Source: an uncultured Flaviramulus sp. (lineage in GTDB: Bacteria > Bacteroidota > Bacteroidia > Flavobacteriales > Flavobacteriaceae). Taken from it: 64,000 nt of DNA. Position 1 is the stretch's first letter. Every line of letters begins with the position of its first letter. Shown piece after piece: positions 26,927 through 35,587 of the stretch. Made by a program: the position numbers and the translations under genes. The DNA lies in NCBI GenBank assembly GCA_947495125.1, contig CANLXL010000004.1, forward strand, positions 396,322 through 460,321, in the 5' to 3' direction. The notes beneath the pieces are model-generated. The model made no database searches, was not told where the DNA came from, and worked only from the letters and a program-made list of their open reading frames with translations.

Positions 26927-27657
26927 TATACTTTACTATTTTTATAGATGCTAATTATAGTCTGCAAATGATTTGAATTGTATCCATTTTTCTTAATTAG
27001 TAAAAGTTGCTCTTCAAGGCTATCATACAAACCAAATTCATTAACCATTGTGTTTAAGGTTTCTTTAAATTCTTTTTTTTCCTTTTGTAATCTTTTAACC
27101 TCTGGATTTAATAAGAACATTATAGAATAAAATGAATATCTAACTTTATTAAGGTTATTCTCAATTAAAACATACTCTTTATGATTAATCGAATCAGGCA
27201 ATTCTAACATATCATTACTTAAATTTGAATACAATGCTTTTTCTCTTAATTTATCTAGATTGGCGTACCATTTTAAATTAGCAGAAGCTTCATTGTATCT
27301 TTTAATAGAAAATAGTATTTTTCTAAATAATCCTTTCTTTTTTCCAACAAACTCTGAATATTCAAAGCTTGAAGCCATAATATGAAATAAGTAAATAACT
27401 GGATATCTTAAAGAATGATTTCTAAACATTCCCTCTACTCCTTTTATACTTCTAAATCTAAACCCACTTCCATCTAAAGCTAAAATTGTCGCTTTGAGGT
27501 ATTCTTCAATACACGTAATCATTAAGAAAGTTGCCGAAGCATAATCCTCATTTTTAGATAAGTTAATTGCTGACTTCCATTTTTTGTTAGCGCTAATGTA
27601 TATTTTGGGAAACATTTCTAGACATTCGTTCCTAGAGATATTATTAAATGATTTCAT
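26926..27657 (-). CDS. AbiV-like abortive infection protein
   Basis: A 243-residue helical protein (from MKSFNNISRNECLEMFPKIY). It has the AbiV layout: an early helix pair with ANKKWKSAINLSKNEDYASA and ITCIEEYLKA (residues 51-56 equivalent to the EE-K motif), a middle FRNHSLRYPVIYLFH equivalent to the family H-x-x-K region, and LDKLREKALYSNL matching the L-R-x-x-x-LY motif. AbiV of Lactococcus blocks phage protein synthesis. The frame extends to an ATG at 27780, but the added residues are unlike the family. It is AT-rich and lies downstream of the ATPase/DUF262 operon on the same strand, 267 bases away, supporting a defence role. Confidence 0.65.
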   Translation of the reverse strand: MKSFNNISRNECLEMFPKIYISANKKWKSAINLSKNEDYASATFLMITCIEEYLKATILALDGSGFRFRSIKGVEGMFRNHSLRYPVIYLFHIMASSFEYSEFVGKKKGLFRKILFSIKRYNEASANLKWYANLDKLREKALYSNLSNDMLELPDSINHKEYVLIENNLNKVRYSFYSIMFLLNPEVKRLQKEKKEFKETLNTMVNEFGLYDSLEEQLLLIKKNGYNSNHLQTIISIYKNSKV

Positions 27658-27923
27658 AAATTTGGGTTTGTTTCTACTACAAAGAAAACATAATTTATTA
27701 TTCTTTTTTTCTTGGATAAAAAAAGAAACAAAAAAATCAAGACTGCATATAATTTTGGAAACAATTAACGGCTCATTCACTATATTTTAGGAAACATTGT
27801 AACTCGCTAAGATTGCTTTGAAGTTATTGAATAATTGGAACTATTAAGTGATTTTATTACTAGACCCCTAAAATATGTACGCTCTACTCACCTATTGTTT
27901 TACCAAAATTTTATGAGGTCTAA

Positions 27924-29819
27924 TTACCAAACTGTTATAGGAAGAAATTGAATCCAATTACTTCCATCATAATATTCAATTTGACTTAGATAGTTTGCAC
28001 TCTTTGGAAAAGGAACATTTGGATGTGTTTGCAAATAATCATAAATTAAATTTGAAGCATCTTCTAAAGAACTATAATTGAATATGGGATCATTTTTTGA
28101 TGGACTATGCTTAGCTATTGGAATATTATTGTTGATGCCATACATATTTTGCGCATAACATTTAGAAAGTGATAAATTTGGAGTACCTCCATTTCTTTTA
28201 AGAATAATGTTCTCTTTCAATTTTAATTCATAATAGTAAAAATGATTTGTTGCTAAATTAACTGTAAATGTGATTTTTATATTTTTACCTTTTTCTAGTA
28301 TGCATTTATAATTATTATCAATATCTAAATCAACTAAGAGTTTTTTTAATTTAGGAATAGCATCTTCAAGTACTAAAAGTTCATTCTTATAGATTGGAGA
28401 TGTAATTTCATGATGGGAAAGAGGATGAATTAAATTATGTAATAAGCCAATAATTATATTAATTTCAGAAGTGCTTTCACCAATTTTTGTTAAAAAGTTT
28501 TGGCTCTTTAATAATAAGTTTGTTAGTTTATAATCTGCTAATTGCGTGTTTTCTGCATCTACCAGCTCATATTTGGGCACTAAATCTTGGATTAACTCTT
28601 CTATTGATTTTCTAAAATAATTAGACGAAGCTGGATAATCAGGTCGAATATTGTCATGTAGATATTGTACTCCTTTCTCATAATTTGTCATTCCAGAAAC
28701 GAGTATTGGTTTCGGAATTATATTATGATTTATTGTTTCTGATCCAACGTAAATCTCTAATGTAGACCAAGAGTTATCATTATATACCTCAAATTGTCTC
28801 TTTGCTAGTTCAAACCAATGCCTATCATACGTTGATATAAATATCTGATAACTTGAAAATTCTGTTCGTAAAATATTCAATATAGGAATGCGATTACCTG
28901 CATCTAATCCAATAAAAACGTCATCTAAAAATAATATTTTTAAGTCTACACTAGTTGGGTTTTTTAATAGAGAGGCTAGATACAAACAGATTGAAATGGC
29001 TGATAACCTCGCTTCATTAAGAAAATCACTATAGTCTCCTGTAATGCTTACTCCATCTTTGATGACATCTAGACGTAAATCAGAAGTAGTATGCCATTCC
29101 CATTTGTGTCCATAATTAAAGTCTAAAGGAAGAAGTACATAGTTAAGTTGAACACCTAAATTTGTAAAATATGTATTTAATAATCGATTTAACTCAATGA
29201 AAACTAAATCTAGAGTAGACCTCAAATGAGTTTCATATATAGGTAATTCAGTAATTCCAATTTTATGCAATACATCATTTCTATTATATGAATTTTTGAT
29301 TAAATTTTCTTGTAATTGTTCCCACTTATTTCTAAACTTAAAGTTACCACCACTTGCAATTGGTATATGATTAGCTAAAAGTGATAGAACAATTAAATCG
29401 AATAAATTAGGACGCTCTTCTTTATGTAAATAAACTTTTAAAAGGTCTGTGTAATCTAAAAACCCTTTTACTAATGACGCTGTTTGTATAAACGGTATAT
29501 TATTGTCACAATCTACGTTTCCAAACACATATTCACTATCAGTACCTGATACAATTTGGAAAGGTGTAGTTATGAATTCCGCAAAAGTTATTTTAATTTC
29601 TCCATCTAAATGATTGAGATATCTATTTTTCACAAAAGGTAATGAAGGATTATTGGACTTTGCAAAATAATTATTCATTGCTTTATAAAGAGAACTCTTA
29701 CCACTTCCATTCTCTCCATAAATTAAAACATTTTCGCCATTTGGTAATGTCAATGCGTTATAGTTACCACAATAAGCTCTACAATTATTTATCTTAAACG
29801 AAACTATCCTTCTTGCCAT
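27924..29819 (-). CDS. AAA/RecF-like ATPase paired with the DUF262 protein
   Basis: A 631-residue protein with an N-terminal ABC/SMC-type P-loop: LIYGENGSGKSS (Walker A at 35-42) and KILFLDDVFIGLDAG (signature-like Walker B at about 300). ISTYDRHWFELAKRQ follows at the switch position. There is no long coiled coil. The C-terminal half begins YLHDNIRPDYPASSNYFRKS and contains LLHNLIHPLSHHEI, a helical module seen in defence-type ATPases. It starts directly after the stop of the DUF262 gene (TAA-ATG with no gap), so the two are translationally coupled. It probably acts as the ATP-driven sensor or regulator of the nuclease partner (inference). Confidence 0.8.
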   Translation of the reverse strand: MARRIVSFKINNCRAYCGNYNALTLPNGENVLIYGENGSGKSSLYKAMNNYFAKSNNPSLPFVKNRYLNHLDGEIKITFAEFITTPFQIVSGTDSEYVFGNVDCDNNIPFIQTASLVKGFLDYTDLLKVYLHKEERPNLFDLIVLSLLANHIPIASGGNFKFRNKWEQLQENLIKNSYNRNDVLHKIGITELPIYETHLRSTLDLVFIELNRLLNTYFTNLGVQLNYVLLPLDFNYGHKWEWHTTSDLRLDVIKDGVSITGDYSDFLNEARLSAISICLYLASLLKNPTSVDLKILFLDDVFIGLDAGNRIPILNILRTEFSSYQIFISTYDRHWFELAKRQFEVYNDNSWSTLEIYVGSETINHNIIPKPILVSGMTNYEKGVQYLHDNIRPDYPASSNYFRKSIEELIQDLVPKYELVDAENTQLADYKLTNLLLKSQNFLTKIGESTSEINIIIGLLHNLIHPLSHHEITSPIYKNELLVLEDAIPKLKKLLVDLDIDNNYKCILEKGKNIKITFTVNLATNHFYYYELKLKENIILKRNGGTPNLSLSKCYAQNMYGINNNIPIAKHSPSKNDPIFNYSSLEDASNLIYDYLQTHPNVPFPKSANYLSQIEYYDGSNWIQFLPITVW

Positions 29820-32800
29820 TTAAAAACTTTCAAAATTATTTTCAATAGCAATTATCTCATTAAGATTTAAAATTTTCAATAAACTTGTATTGAGTTCATT
29901 ATTAGGATTGCTTAGTTTTTTGTAAATTGAATGGATTAATTCAATATCATCTTTTCTTTCTACTGGTGGTAAATCTTGTAAATATGATGAAATTTTAATG
30001 TTTGAGTTTTTAAATTGTACTTGATAGAATAATTCATAAACCATTGCATCTATTAATCTTTCAAAAAATAAAGTCGCTTCAGAATCAATTTTACAATTTA
30101 AAACATAATCAACAATTTTACTAAAAAGAAGCTGTTTGTGAATTGGAATAATTGGAATATCAATAGCTCTAATTTCAGATAGAGTTATATTTTTTGACTC
30201 ATCAATTTTGCTTAAACTATTCAAATAAAAAACATTAAAACAGTACCTGCTCGAAAGTATGGCTAACACATATTTTGTTTCAAATCCATATCGATTAACA
30301 ACAATACCAATTGTATTCGGTTTAAATATTAAATTTGAATCAATATAAGATGTACTAAACCTTGTGTAAGATGTCAAATTTCGTTTCAGCAATATTTTAT
30401 CTCTAAGACTGAAAAAATCTTTCGTGTTAAACATAGAAACGTCACCTAAATAACTAATATCCTCCTCCCTAATTTGAAAATTATTAAACTCTCCTTTTTC
30501 AAAATATGGAAATGAAAACTCAGACTTTATTGAATTTGGTTTAATATTTTTATTAGTTACACCTTGGGAGATAATCGAAATGTTTCCTAATTGTGCTTTT
30601 TCGAGAAATTGATAATTTGGGTTATGCAGAAATAAGTCAGTTTGGAGATCATTGTATCTTGATTTAAAATCAGCAATATTAGAATGAAATACCTCTTTAC
30701 TTTCAATTCCAGACATATCCTTGAATAAGGATTTTAAATCATTTCTTATTTCTGTCTTCGAACGTTCTATAACCTCAAAAGGTATATCAAAAAGAAAATA
30801 CCATAAAGCATAAAATGCTTGTTGAGTTCTTCTACCCTTTACAACATTTAGTATTTCCTCTAAATTCTTACTTAAATTCAAAGTAGAACTATCAACAGAG
30901 TCAGAAACTAAAATACGTAACTTCTTAATAAAATTAAATTCAAAATCATTTGCAGAACTAATGAAATTTTCTGTTTTAGATAAGTCTTCTAAAACTTTTG
31001 TAATCTCATTTTTTGATTTTACTCTAAAATTAATTTTATCTACCACCTTATAAATATCAACGTCTTTTGGTGTGAAATTGGTTGGCTTTCCAGCAATAAT
31101 CCAGGTATACTGAAAATATACTAAAGCAGTATAGATATTTTCATTTTCCATTCTGGAATTATTTTTCCTAATATATAACCAATCATTATTGTTTTTGTAG
31201 ATTGATTGTATGGTCAATATAATATCACGAGACACATAAGAGTTCCACATTTCAAAAGTGTCTTCTTTTATTGGATATGGTTTATTATTTAATCTAAGAA
31301 ATAAATCAATTGGCTCAAAATTGACATTGTTTTTGTAGTTTATTTCTATAATCCACAAATCAAAATTTTTAATTTTATCCTGTTGATCAAGACTTAATTG
31401 TTCGAATTTTTTTCTGTGCAAATTTTTTAAAATACTATTTCTTAAGTCCAGCGAAAAACCATTTTTATCAGAATATCTTACATTGTTGGTTTCGTCTAAG
31501 TAAGGTTCTTTTATAAAACCAAGAATACTTAACAATCTTTGTTGACCATCAAGAACTTCGGATATCCCATCTTCACGCTTATATATGAAAATTGGAGGTA
31601 ATTTTATACCTAAAAGTATACTCTCTATAATACTTGAAGATTTCTTTTTATTAATTACTTCATTTCTTTGGTAAGGCGGTCGTATTAAGAATCTATTCCG
31701 ATTCATTTGACGACAAATATCAATAATTGCAATCGATGATGGTTCAGGCTTATTTATTCTTAAGTCATCAAAACTTTTTAATTCCTCAACCTCAGGTATT
31801 ATTTCTTTATTTTTTTGTTTAAAATCAGGGTTATTTTGCAAATATATAGCAAAATCAATATTAAACTTTTTCGCAAAGACGCTTGAAATAACATCATATC
31901 TAGTATAGAGTTCTTTTGCGAAAGAACTTCTAATCATTTCAAAAGATTCGATGTTATTATAAATATATTCACCTAACTCAATTATTATTTCTTTATTAAT
32001 TAATGAAAGTGATTGATTTTCATCTTCCATTATAGAAAAAGCCCAAAATAAGCATTCAGAAATTAGTCTATTATAGAGATTCCCTTCGGTAGGAAAACTT
32101 GATTTAACTTCTTTAAGTAAATTTATTTTCTCAATAAAACTTGCATAGATATTTCGAATTTCGGTCTCGTCAATATCAGAAAATGAAAATTCATAAAATT
32201 TGGCAATTATTATATTTTTTTTGACAGCATAATACTTAATTGGAATTTTATGCTGAACTAAAAGCTGTCTAATTTTTTTTAGAATCACCTCATTATTAGG
32301 TTTTTCAAAATGCAATACATTTGAAATATCTCTTAATAAAATCAGATCACTAATTAGTTTTTGTTTGAAGAATGAATTTAAGTCATCATGAAAATAAAAT
32401 GCATTATCAATTTCTGTTGGTTTTAATGGAGTAATTCCTGAATTATATCTTTTAAAAATTTCTTTTTTAACGATATCCTCCATTTCTTCATCTATCAAAT
32501 CTTGACTGTGAAAGCTAAATTCAATTAACCGAAGTTTTGTATCCCAAAATAAATCCTGTAAATTGGTATTTAAATCTTTGAAATAGCTATTTGCAATACC
32601 TCCAATATTCTGAAGTTTGGGTAAACCATTTTTTTTAAGCTTAAACTCATTTCTTATGAACCTTAAAATTGTTTGGTATCTCTGTCTTCCATCAATTATT
32701 TCAACTATAGTTGAGTTTTTAAAATATATTAGAGGTGGTATCTCTGTACCAAGTAAAATACTTTCAATAAAATATGTTGCCTTTTCGTCATTCCAAACAT

Positions 32801-32927
32801 AATTTCTCTGATAAAAAGGTTTATAATTTGTTTTTTCAACTCTCTCAGGGTTATTGAAAAGAACTTCAATAGACATTACTTTTGGCTCAATCTTTATTTT
32901 ATTTTCAAATATTTTTCTAATTTCCAT
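29820..32927 (-). CDS. Tandem DUF262 protein with TaqI-like target-recognition domain
   Basis: A 1035-residue protein. The first DUF262 (about 15-200) has FYQRNYVWNDEKATYFIESI, LLGTEIPPLIYF and IIDGRQRYQTI (DGRQR at 79-83). The second (about 395-560) has RPPYQRNEVINKKKSSSIIE, LLGIKLPPIFIY and VLDGQQRLLSI. DUF262 is the GmrS/ParB-like NTPase-nuclease fold. No DUF1524 His-Asn-His module (GmrD part) was found. The C-terminal region (about 790-960) reads RDKILLKRNLTSYTRFS, YVLAILSSRYCFNVFYL and LSEIRAIDIPIIPI, which matches TaqI/HsdS-type specificity domains. The combination suggests sequence-specific DNA targeting by a DUF262 enzyme. First gene of a two-gene operon. Confidence 0.8.
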   Translation of the reverse strand: MEIRKIFENKIKIEPKVMSIEVLFNNPERVEKTNYKPFYQRNYVWNDEKATYFIESILLGTEIPPLIYFKNSTIVEIIDGRQRYQTILRFIRNEFKLKKNGLPKLQNIGGIANSYFKDLNTNLQDLFWDTKLRLIEFSFHSQDLIDEEMEDIVKKEIFKRYNSGITPLKPTEIDNAFYFHDDLNSFFKQKLISDLILLRDISNVLHFEKPNNEVILKKIRQLLVQHKIPIKYYAVKKNIIIAKFYEFSFSDIDETEIRNIYASFIEKINLLKEVKSSFPTEGNLYNRLISECLFWAFSIMEDENQSLSLINKEIIIELGEYIYNNIESFEMIRSSFAKELYTRYDVISSVFAKKFNIDFAIYLQNNPDFKQKNKEIIPEVEELKSFDDLRINKPEPSSIAIIDICRQMNRNRFLIRPPYQRNEVINKKKSSSIIESILLGIKLPPIFIYKREDGISEVLDGQQRLLSILGFIKEPYLDETNNVRYSDKNGFSLDLRNSILKNLHRKKFEQLSLDQQDKIKNFDLWIIEINYKNNVNFEPIDLFLRLNNKPYPIKEDTFEMWNSYVSRDIILTIQSIYKNNNDWLYIRKNNSRMENENIYTALVYFQYTWIIAGKPTNFTPKDVDIYKVVDKINFRVKSKNEITKVLEDLSKTENFISSANDFEFNFIKKLRILVSDSVDSSTLNLSKNLEEILNVVKGRRTQQAFYALWYFLFDIPFEVIERSKTEIRNDLKSLFKDMSGIESKEVFHSNIADFKSRYNDLQTDLFLHNPNYQFLEKAQLGNISIISQGVTNKNIKPNSIKSEFSFPYFEKGEFNNFQIREEDISYLGDVSMFNTKDFFSLRDKILLKRNLTSYTRFSTSYIDSNLIFKPNTIGIVVNRYGFETKYVLAILSSRYCFNVFYLNSLSKIDESKNITLSEIRAIDIPIIPIHKQLLFSKIVDYVLNCKIDSEATLFFERLIDAMVYELFYQVQFKNSNIKISSYLQDLPPVERKDDIELIHSIYKKLSNPNNELNTSLLKILNLNEIIAIENNFESF

Positions 32928-33055
32928 TTATATGATATAGCCAAAGTTGAATTAATGAATACAATAAAAACAATATTGTTGTTTTCAATTGTAAATATAA
33001 ATTAAATACTTCAAATTTTAGAATGAATAATAAGAAGACTATAATAGTTTTAATA

Positions 33056-33094
33056 CCATTCCACACACATTCCACTACTCTCCTATCGTCGCTT
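33056..33094 (+). repeat. CCATTCCACACACATTC repeat, copy 1
   Basis: A 39-base segment matching 33545-33583 at 35 positions. The two direct copies flank the methyltransferase remnant. Part of the degenerate repeat family also seen at 35425-35544, 39492-39660 and 47135-47220. Confidence 0.65.
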
Positions 33095-33171
33095 CGTAAA
33101 AAGAGTGTTGCATTAAAGTCGTGGAGCAACTTTTTATCCAGAAAAAAATAAAGAAAATGATATATTAAACT

Positions 33172-33200
33172 TTCGCTTTTAACCAAAGCTCAAGTTACAT
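33172..33200 (+). repeat. CCAAAGCTCAAGTTACAT repeat, copy 1
   Basis: A 29-base segment identical at 27 positions to 36299-36327. It coincides with the point where homology to a DNA methyltransferase stops, so it marks a junction. Confidence 0.65.
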
Positions 33201-33360
33201 TACAATCAGGGTGATTTCCGTTATGAGTGTCTACAGCTATTTTCCATAAATCAAAAGCTGCAATAACATCAATTCCTGCTTGTCTGAAGCCTTCAGAAAA
33301 ACCACCTCCACCACAAAAGAAGTCTACTGCTCTATAATTTGGTTTACTATTTATGTTCAA
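33190..33360 (-). pseudogene. N-terminal fragment of a cytosine-5 DNA methyltransferase
   Basis: On the minus strand, from a possible TTG start at 33360 (codons NINSKPNYRAV), the frame encodes motif I DFFCGGGGFSEGFRQAG and then AAFDLWKIAVDTHNGNHPD, the motif II region of C5 methyltransferases. It stops in a TGA at 33192-33190 inside a dispersed repeat. Everything downstream, including the catalytic PCQ motif IV and the recognition domain, is missing. It lies 263 bases upstream of the DUF262 gene on the same strand, so the operon may once have had its own methyltransferase. Confidence 0.8.
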
Positions 33361-33387
33361 TTTTATTATTTGTTTTATACAAGCAAA

Positions 33388-33409
33388 TTATGAATAATAA
33401 TATTCATAA
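33388..33409. promoter_or_regulatory. Palindrome upstream of the methyltransferase remnant
   Basis: TTATGAATA (33388-33396) and TATTCATAA (33401-33409) form a perfect 9-bp inverted repeat with a four-base centre, 28 bases upstream of the likely start of the remnant. It could be a relic operator. The 33.4-33.7 kb stretch has no other gene. Confidence 0.4.
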
Positions 33410-33544
33410 TAATTATGAAAGTTAAAATTTAGATTTAACTAGTTTGCTATTTTATTAATTAAGGGAGAAATCAAATATAGGCAATTTTGCAAGAAATTAA
33501 TTTAGGGAAATCCGTTAATATTTCGAATAATAGTTTATTTAAAT

Positions 33545-33583
33545 CCATTCCACACACATTCTACTACGCTTCTTTCGTCGCTT
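33545..33583 (+). repeat. CCATTCCACACACATTC repeat, copy 2
   Basis: The direct copy of 33056-33094 with four mismatches in 39 bases. It starts 488-489 bases downstream of copy 1. Confidence 0.65.
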
Positions 33584-33679
33584 ATAATTCAAAATAAATT
33601 ATAATCTGGAATTTTATTGTGATAAATATCTTGTAAAGACTATAAATTTATTTTGGTTTCTGAATGAAATTATTTTATC

Positions 33680-33716
33680 TCGTATCTGGTTTCGTATCTT
33701 TACATTGATGAGATAC
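33680..33716. promoter_or_regulatory. Candidate operator/promoter of the tandem TetR genes
   Basis: TCGTATCT occurs twice in direct orientation (33680-33687 and 33692-33699), and AGATAC (33711-33716) is the inverted form. Together they overlap a TATCTTTA element and the start codon at 33708, as expected for autorepression. Confidence 0.4.
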
Positions 33717-34286
33717 AAAGAATATAATCGGAATGCAATCTTAGAGAAAGCAATTCGTCTTTTCTGGCAGATGGGATTTAATGGATGTTCTATAAATGAG
33801 ATAGTCGAAACTACCGGAGTAAACCGATTTTCGTTATATCACGAGTTTAGCAGTAAGGAAGGTATACTCTATGCATCACTAGAGCTTTACAAGCAACGAT
33901 ATGCAATGGATAAGCTTGATATACTCAGGAGTTCTGACAGCGATCTATATGAAACACTCCAGCAGTTTTATATGTCCTTTTTAGAAGATAACAAACCCAT
34001 GATAGGCTGTTATTTCATTCATGTAGGAACGGAATTGGCTGATACAGATGAACAGGTACGTGTAAGTCTGAGCAACTATCTGAATGAGATCCAATTGCTG
34101 ATACAGGATTTATTAATCAGGAACAGATATGATAAAGGGGGAGATCTCTATGCAAAACATCTTCTTGGATTGTTCTGTACAACTATGAGTTTTTGTCTTA
34201 TACATTCTCCTACCGAACGTCTGGAATATATAACAAATGGAATTAATATAATCTTATCAAATTATGTCGAGAGTATTGAACAATAG
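33708..34286 (+). CDS. TetR-family regulator (first of a tandem pair)
   Basis: A 192-residue protein starting MRYKEYNRNAILEKAIRLFW, with the HTH FNGCSINEIVETTGVNRFSL and YHEFSSKEGILYASLELYKQ. The C-terminal ligand domain includes PMIGCYFIHVGTELADTDEQ, a pattern common in the family. The ATG at 33708 was chosen over a TTG one codon earlier. The last 23 bases overlap the next TetR gene in another frame, so the two are translationally coupled. Confidence 0.9.
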   Translation: MRYKEYNRNAILEKAIRLFWQMGFNGCSINEIVETTGVNRFSLYHEFSSKEGILYASLELYKQRYAMDKLDILRSSDSDLYETLQQFYMSFLEDNKPMIGCYFIHVGTELADTDEQVRVSLSNYLNEIQLLIQDLLIRNRYDKGGDLYAKHLLGLFCTTMSFCLIHSPTERLEYITNGINIILSNYVESIEQ

Positions 34287-34839
34287 ATATGATGAGCTTG
34301 TGGAAAAAGCCCAGGAGATTTTCTGGCTTAAAGGGTTTAAAGGAATCTCTGTAAAAGACCTTTCTGCTGAATTAGAGGTAAGTCAGAACATACTTTATAA
34401 CAAGTATTCAAAAGACATGCTTTTTTTGGATTCATTGAATTATTACACAAGCAATTTCTCAGATCCTTTTTTGAAACAACTACGGCAAACTACTGAAGGT
34501 CTTGATTCACTGAAGAAATTCTTTTATAAACTCATCGAGGCATTGCAAAACAAAACCTTTCCGCGAAGCTGCCTTATGGTTAATACGGTAGTCGAACTGC
34601 GTAATGAGAACAAAGATGTGGTTCGAAAATACGTCGAGTACCTAAAAGTATTAAAGGACAGCTATATTGTAGTGCTAGAAAAAGCTTTTAATCTTGGGCA
34701 ATTTAAAGAAAAGGCTAAGATTAATGAGTATGCCGATTTCCTTCTTGGTGTTATCTTTAGTTTAAGTATCTTATATAAGATTTATACTCAGGAAGAATTA
34801 TGCAATTATATTGATGAACAGCTAACATTCATCCGATAG
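34264..34839 (+). CDS. TetR-family regulator (second of a tandem pair)
   Basis: A 191-residue protein, MSRVLNNRYDELVEKAQEIF then WLKGFKGISVKDLSAELEVS, which forms the HTH, and QNILYNKYSKDMLFLDSLNY. The ligand domain holds FPRSCLMVNTVVELRNENKD, paralogous to the GCYFIHVGTELADTDEQ region of the first protein. The pair probably arose by duplication and may form a heterodimer (inference). It begins inside the 3' end of the first gene. The SRPBCC gene follows after 79 bases. Confidence 0.88.
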   Translation: MSRVLNNRYDELVEKAQEIFWLKGFKGISVKDLSAELEVSQNILYNKYSKDMLFLDSLNYYTSNFSDPFLKQLRQTTEGLDSLKKFFYKLIEALQNKTFPRSCLMVNTVVELRNENKDVVRKYVEYLKVLKDSYIVVLEKAFNLGQFKEKAKINEYADFLLGVIFSLSILYKIYTQEELCNYIDEQLTFIR

Positions 34840-34918
34840 GTGTCTTAACTGAACGCATTTTTTTTATTATCAAAGTCACCGTTTTAATTTCGTACTATAA
34901 TCAATTAATATTATAGAT

Positions 34919-35335
34919 ATGAATGAAGTTATTGTAAACAAAACGATCAATGTACCGGCTCAAAAAGCATGGAGTACGCTTTCATCATTCCGTGGAATAG
35001 AGAATTATTCTCCCATTGCGAAATCAATTACTGAAGGAACAGGTACAGGAGCCACAAGAACATGTTACATGCCTGACGGAGCTGCAATACATGAAGTACT
35101 TAACTTTGCCAATGATAATACTATGGAAATGCAGTATAAGATCACGGAAGGCCCTTTCCCTGTTCAGGGTTATGTGAGTACTGTCAAAGTCAGTCCGACT
35201 AATGAAAACAGCTGTAAAATTACCTGGGGCTGTGAGTTTGATTCTGTGGAGGGTGTAAAAACCGAAATGGAAAATTTATTCAGCGGTTTCTACAATGTAA
35301 TTATCAATGAACTGGAAGGTTATTTGAATAATTAA
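34919..35335 (+). CDS. SRPBCC/polyketide cyclase-like protein
   Basis: A 138-residue single-domain protein with the START/SRPBCC pattern NKTINVPAQKAWSTLSSFRG, IENYSPIAKSITEG, GTGATRTCYMPDGAAIHEVL and a final helix MENLFSGFYNVIINELEGYL. Such proteins bind hydrophobic ligands. It follows two TetR genes and is closed by a terminator, so it may be part of the regulated unit, perhaps binding the same ligand (inference). Confidence 0.85.
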   Translation: MNEVIVNKTINVPAQKAWSTLSSFRGIENYSPIAKSITEGTGTGATRTCYMPDGAAIHEVLNFANDNTMEMQYKITEGPFPVQGYVSTVKVSPTNENSCKITWGCEFDSVEGVKTEMENLFSGFYNVIINELEGYLNN

Positions 35336-35355
35336 ACACAGTAAATACTAAAATC

Positions 35356-35380
35356 AAAGCTCTCGTATGAGGGCTTTTTT
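35356..35380 (+). terminator. Terminator after the SRPBCC gene
   Basis: AAAGCTCTC (35356-35364) pairs with GAGGGCTTT (35369-35377) with one G-U, loop GTAT, followed by six T in total. Confidence 0.82.
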
Positions 35381-35424
35381 CTTACTATAGAGTAAAGCTA
35401 GATGCGAATACCTATTTTTATACT

Positions 35425-35544
35425 ATTCCATGCATATTTTACCTCCACGCCTCTACCCTTTATTCAGTATTTAATATTTTAATGAATATGTATTCATGAA
35501 TCTCGTACCTCGATTTCAGCAAAAAGTGTATTCCATTACATTTT
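35425..35544 (+). repeat. Degenerate dispersed repeat, copy A
   Basis: A segment with ATTCCATGCATATTTTACC at the start, ATGAATCTCGTACCTCGATT in the middle and TTCCATTACATTT at the end. It aligns with 39492-39660, where the corresponding blocks are ATTCCATACACATTTTGCC, GTGAATCTCGCACCTCGATT and TTCCATTACATTT. No open frame. It lies between the SRPBCC terminator and parE. Confidence 0.65.
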
Positions 35545-35587
35545 TAAAGAAGCCTTTAGAAAGAAAAAAATAAAAGAAAGTTATAAT

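Noticed and set aside
29820-32927. The DUF262 protein as an ordinary GmrSD type IV restriction enzyme
   Set aside because: Two DUF262 copies are present, the DUF1524 nuclease part was not found, and a specificity-type domain is present instead.
32917-33186. An 89-codon minus-strand frame ending in the DUF262 start region
   Set aside because: It consists of dispersed repeat sequence and runs of hydrophobic codons from AT-rich DNA, with no family resemblance.
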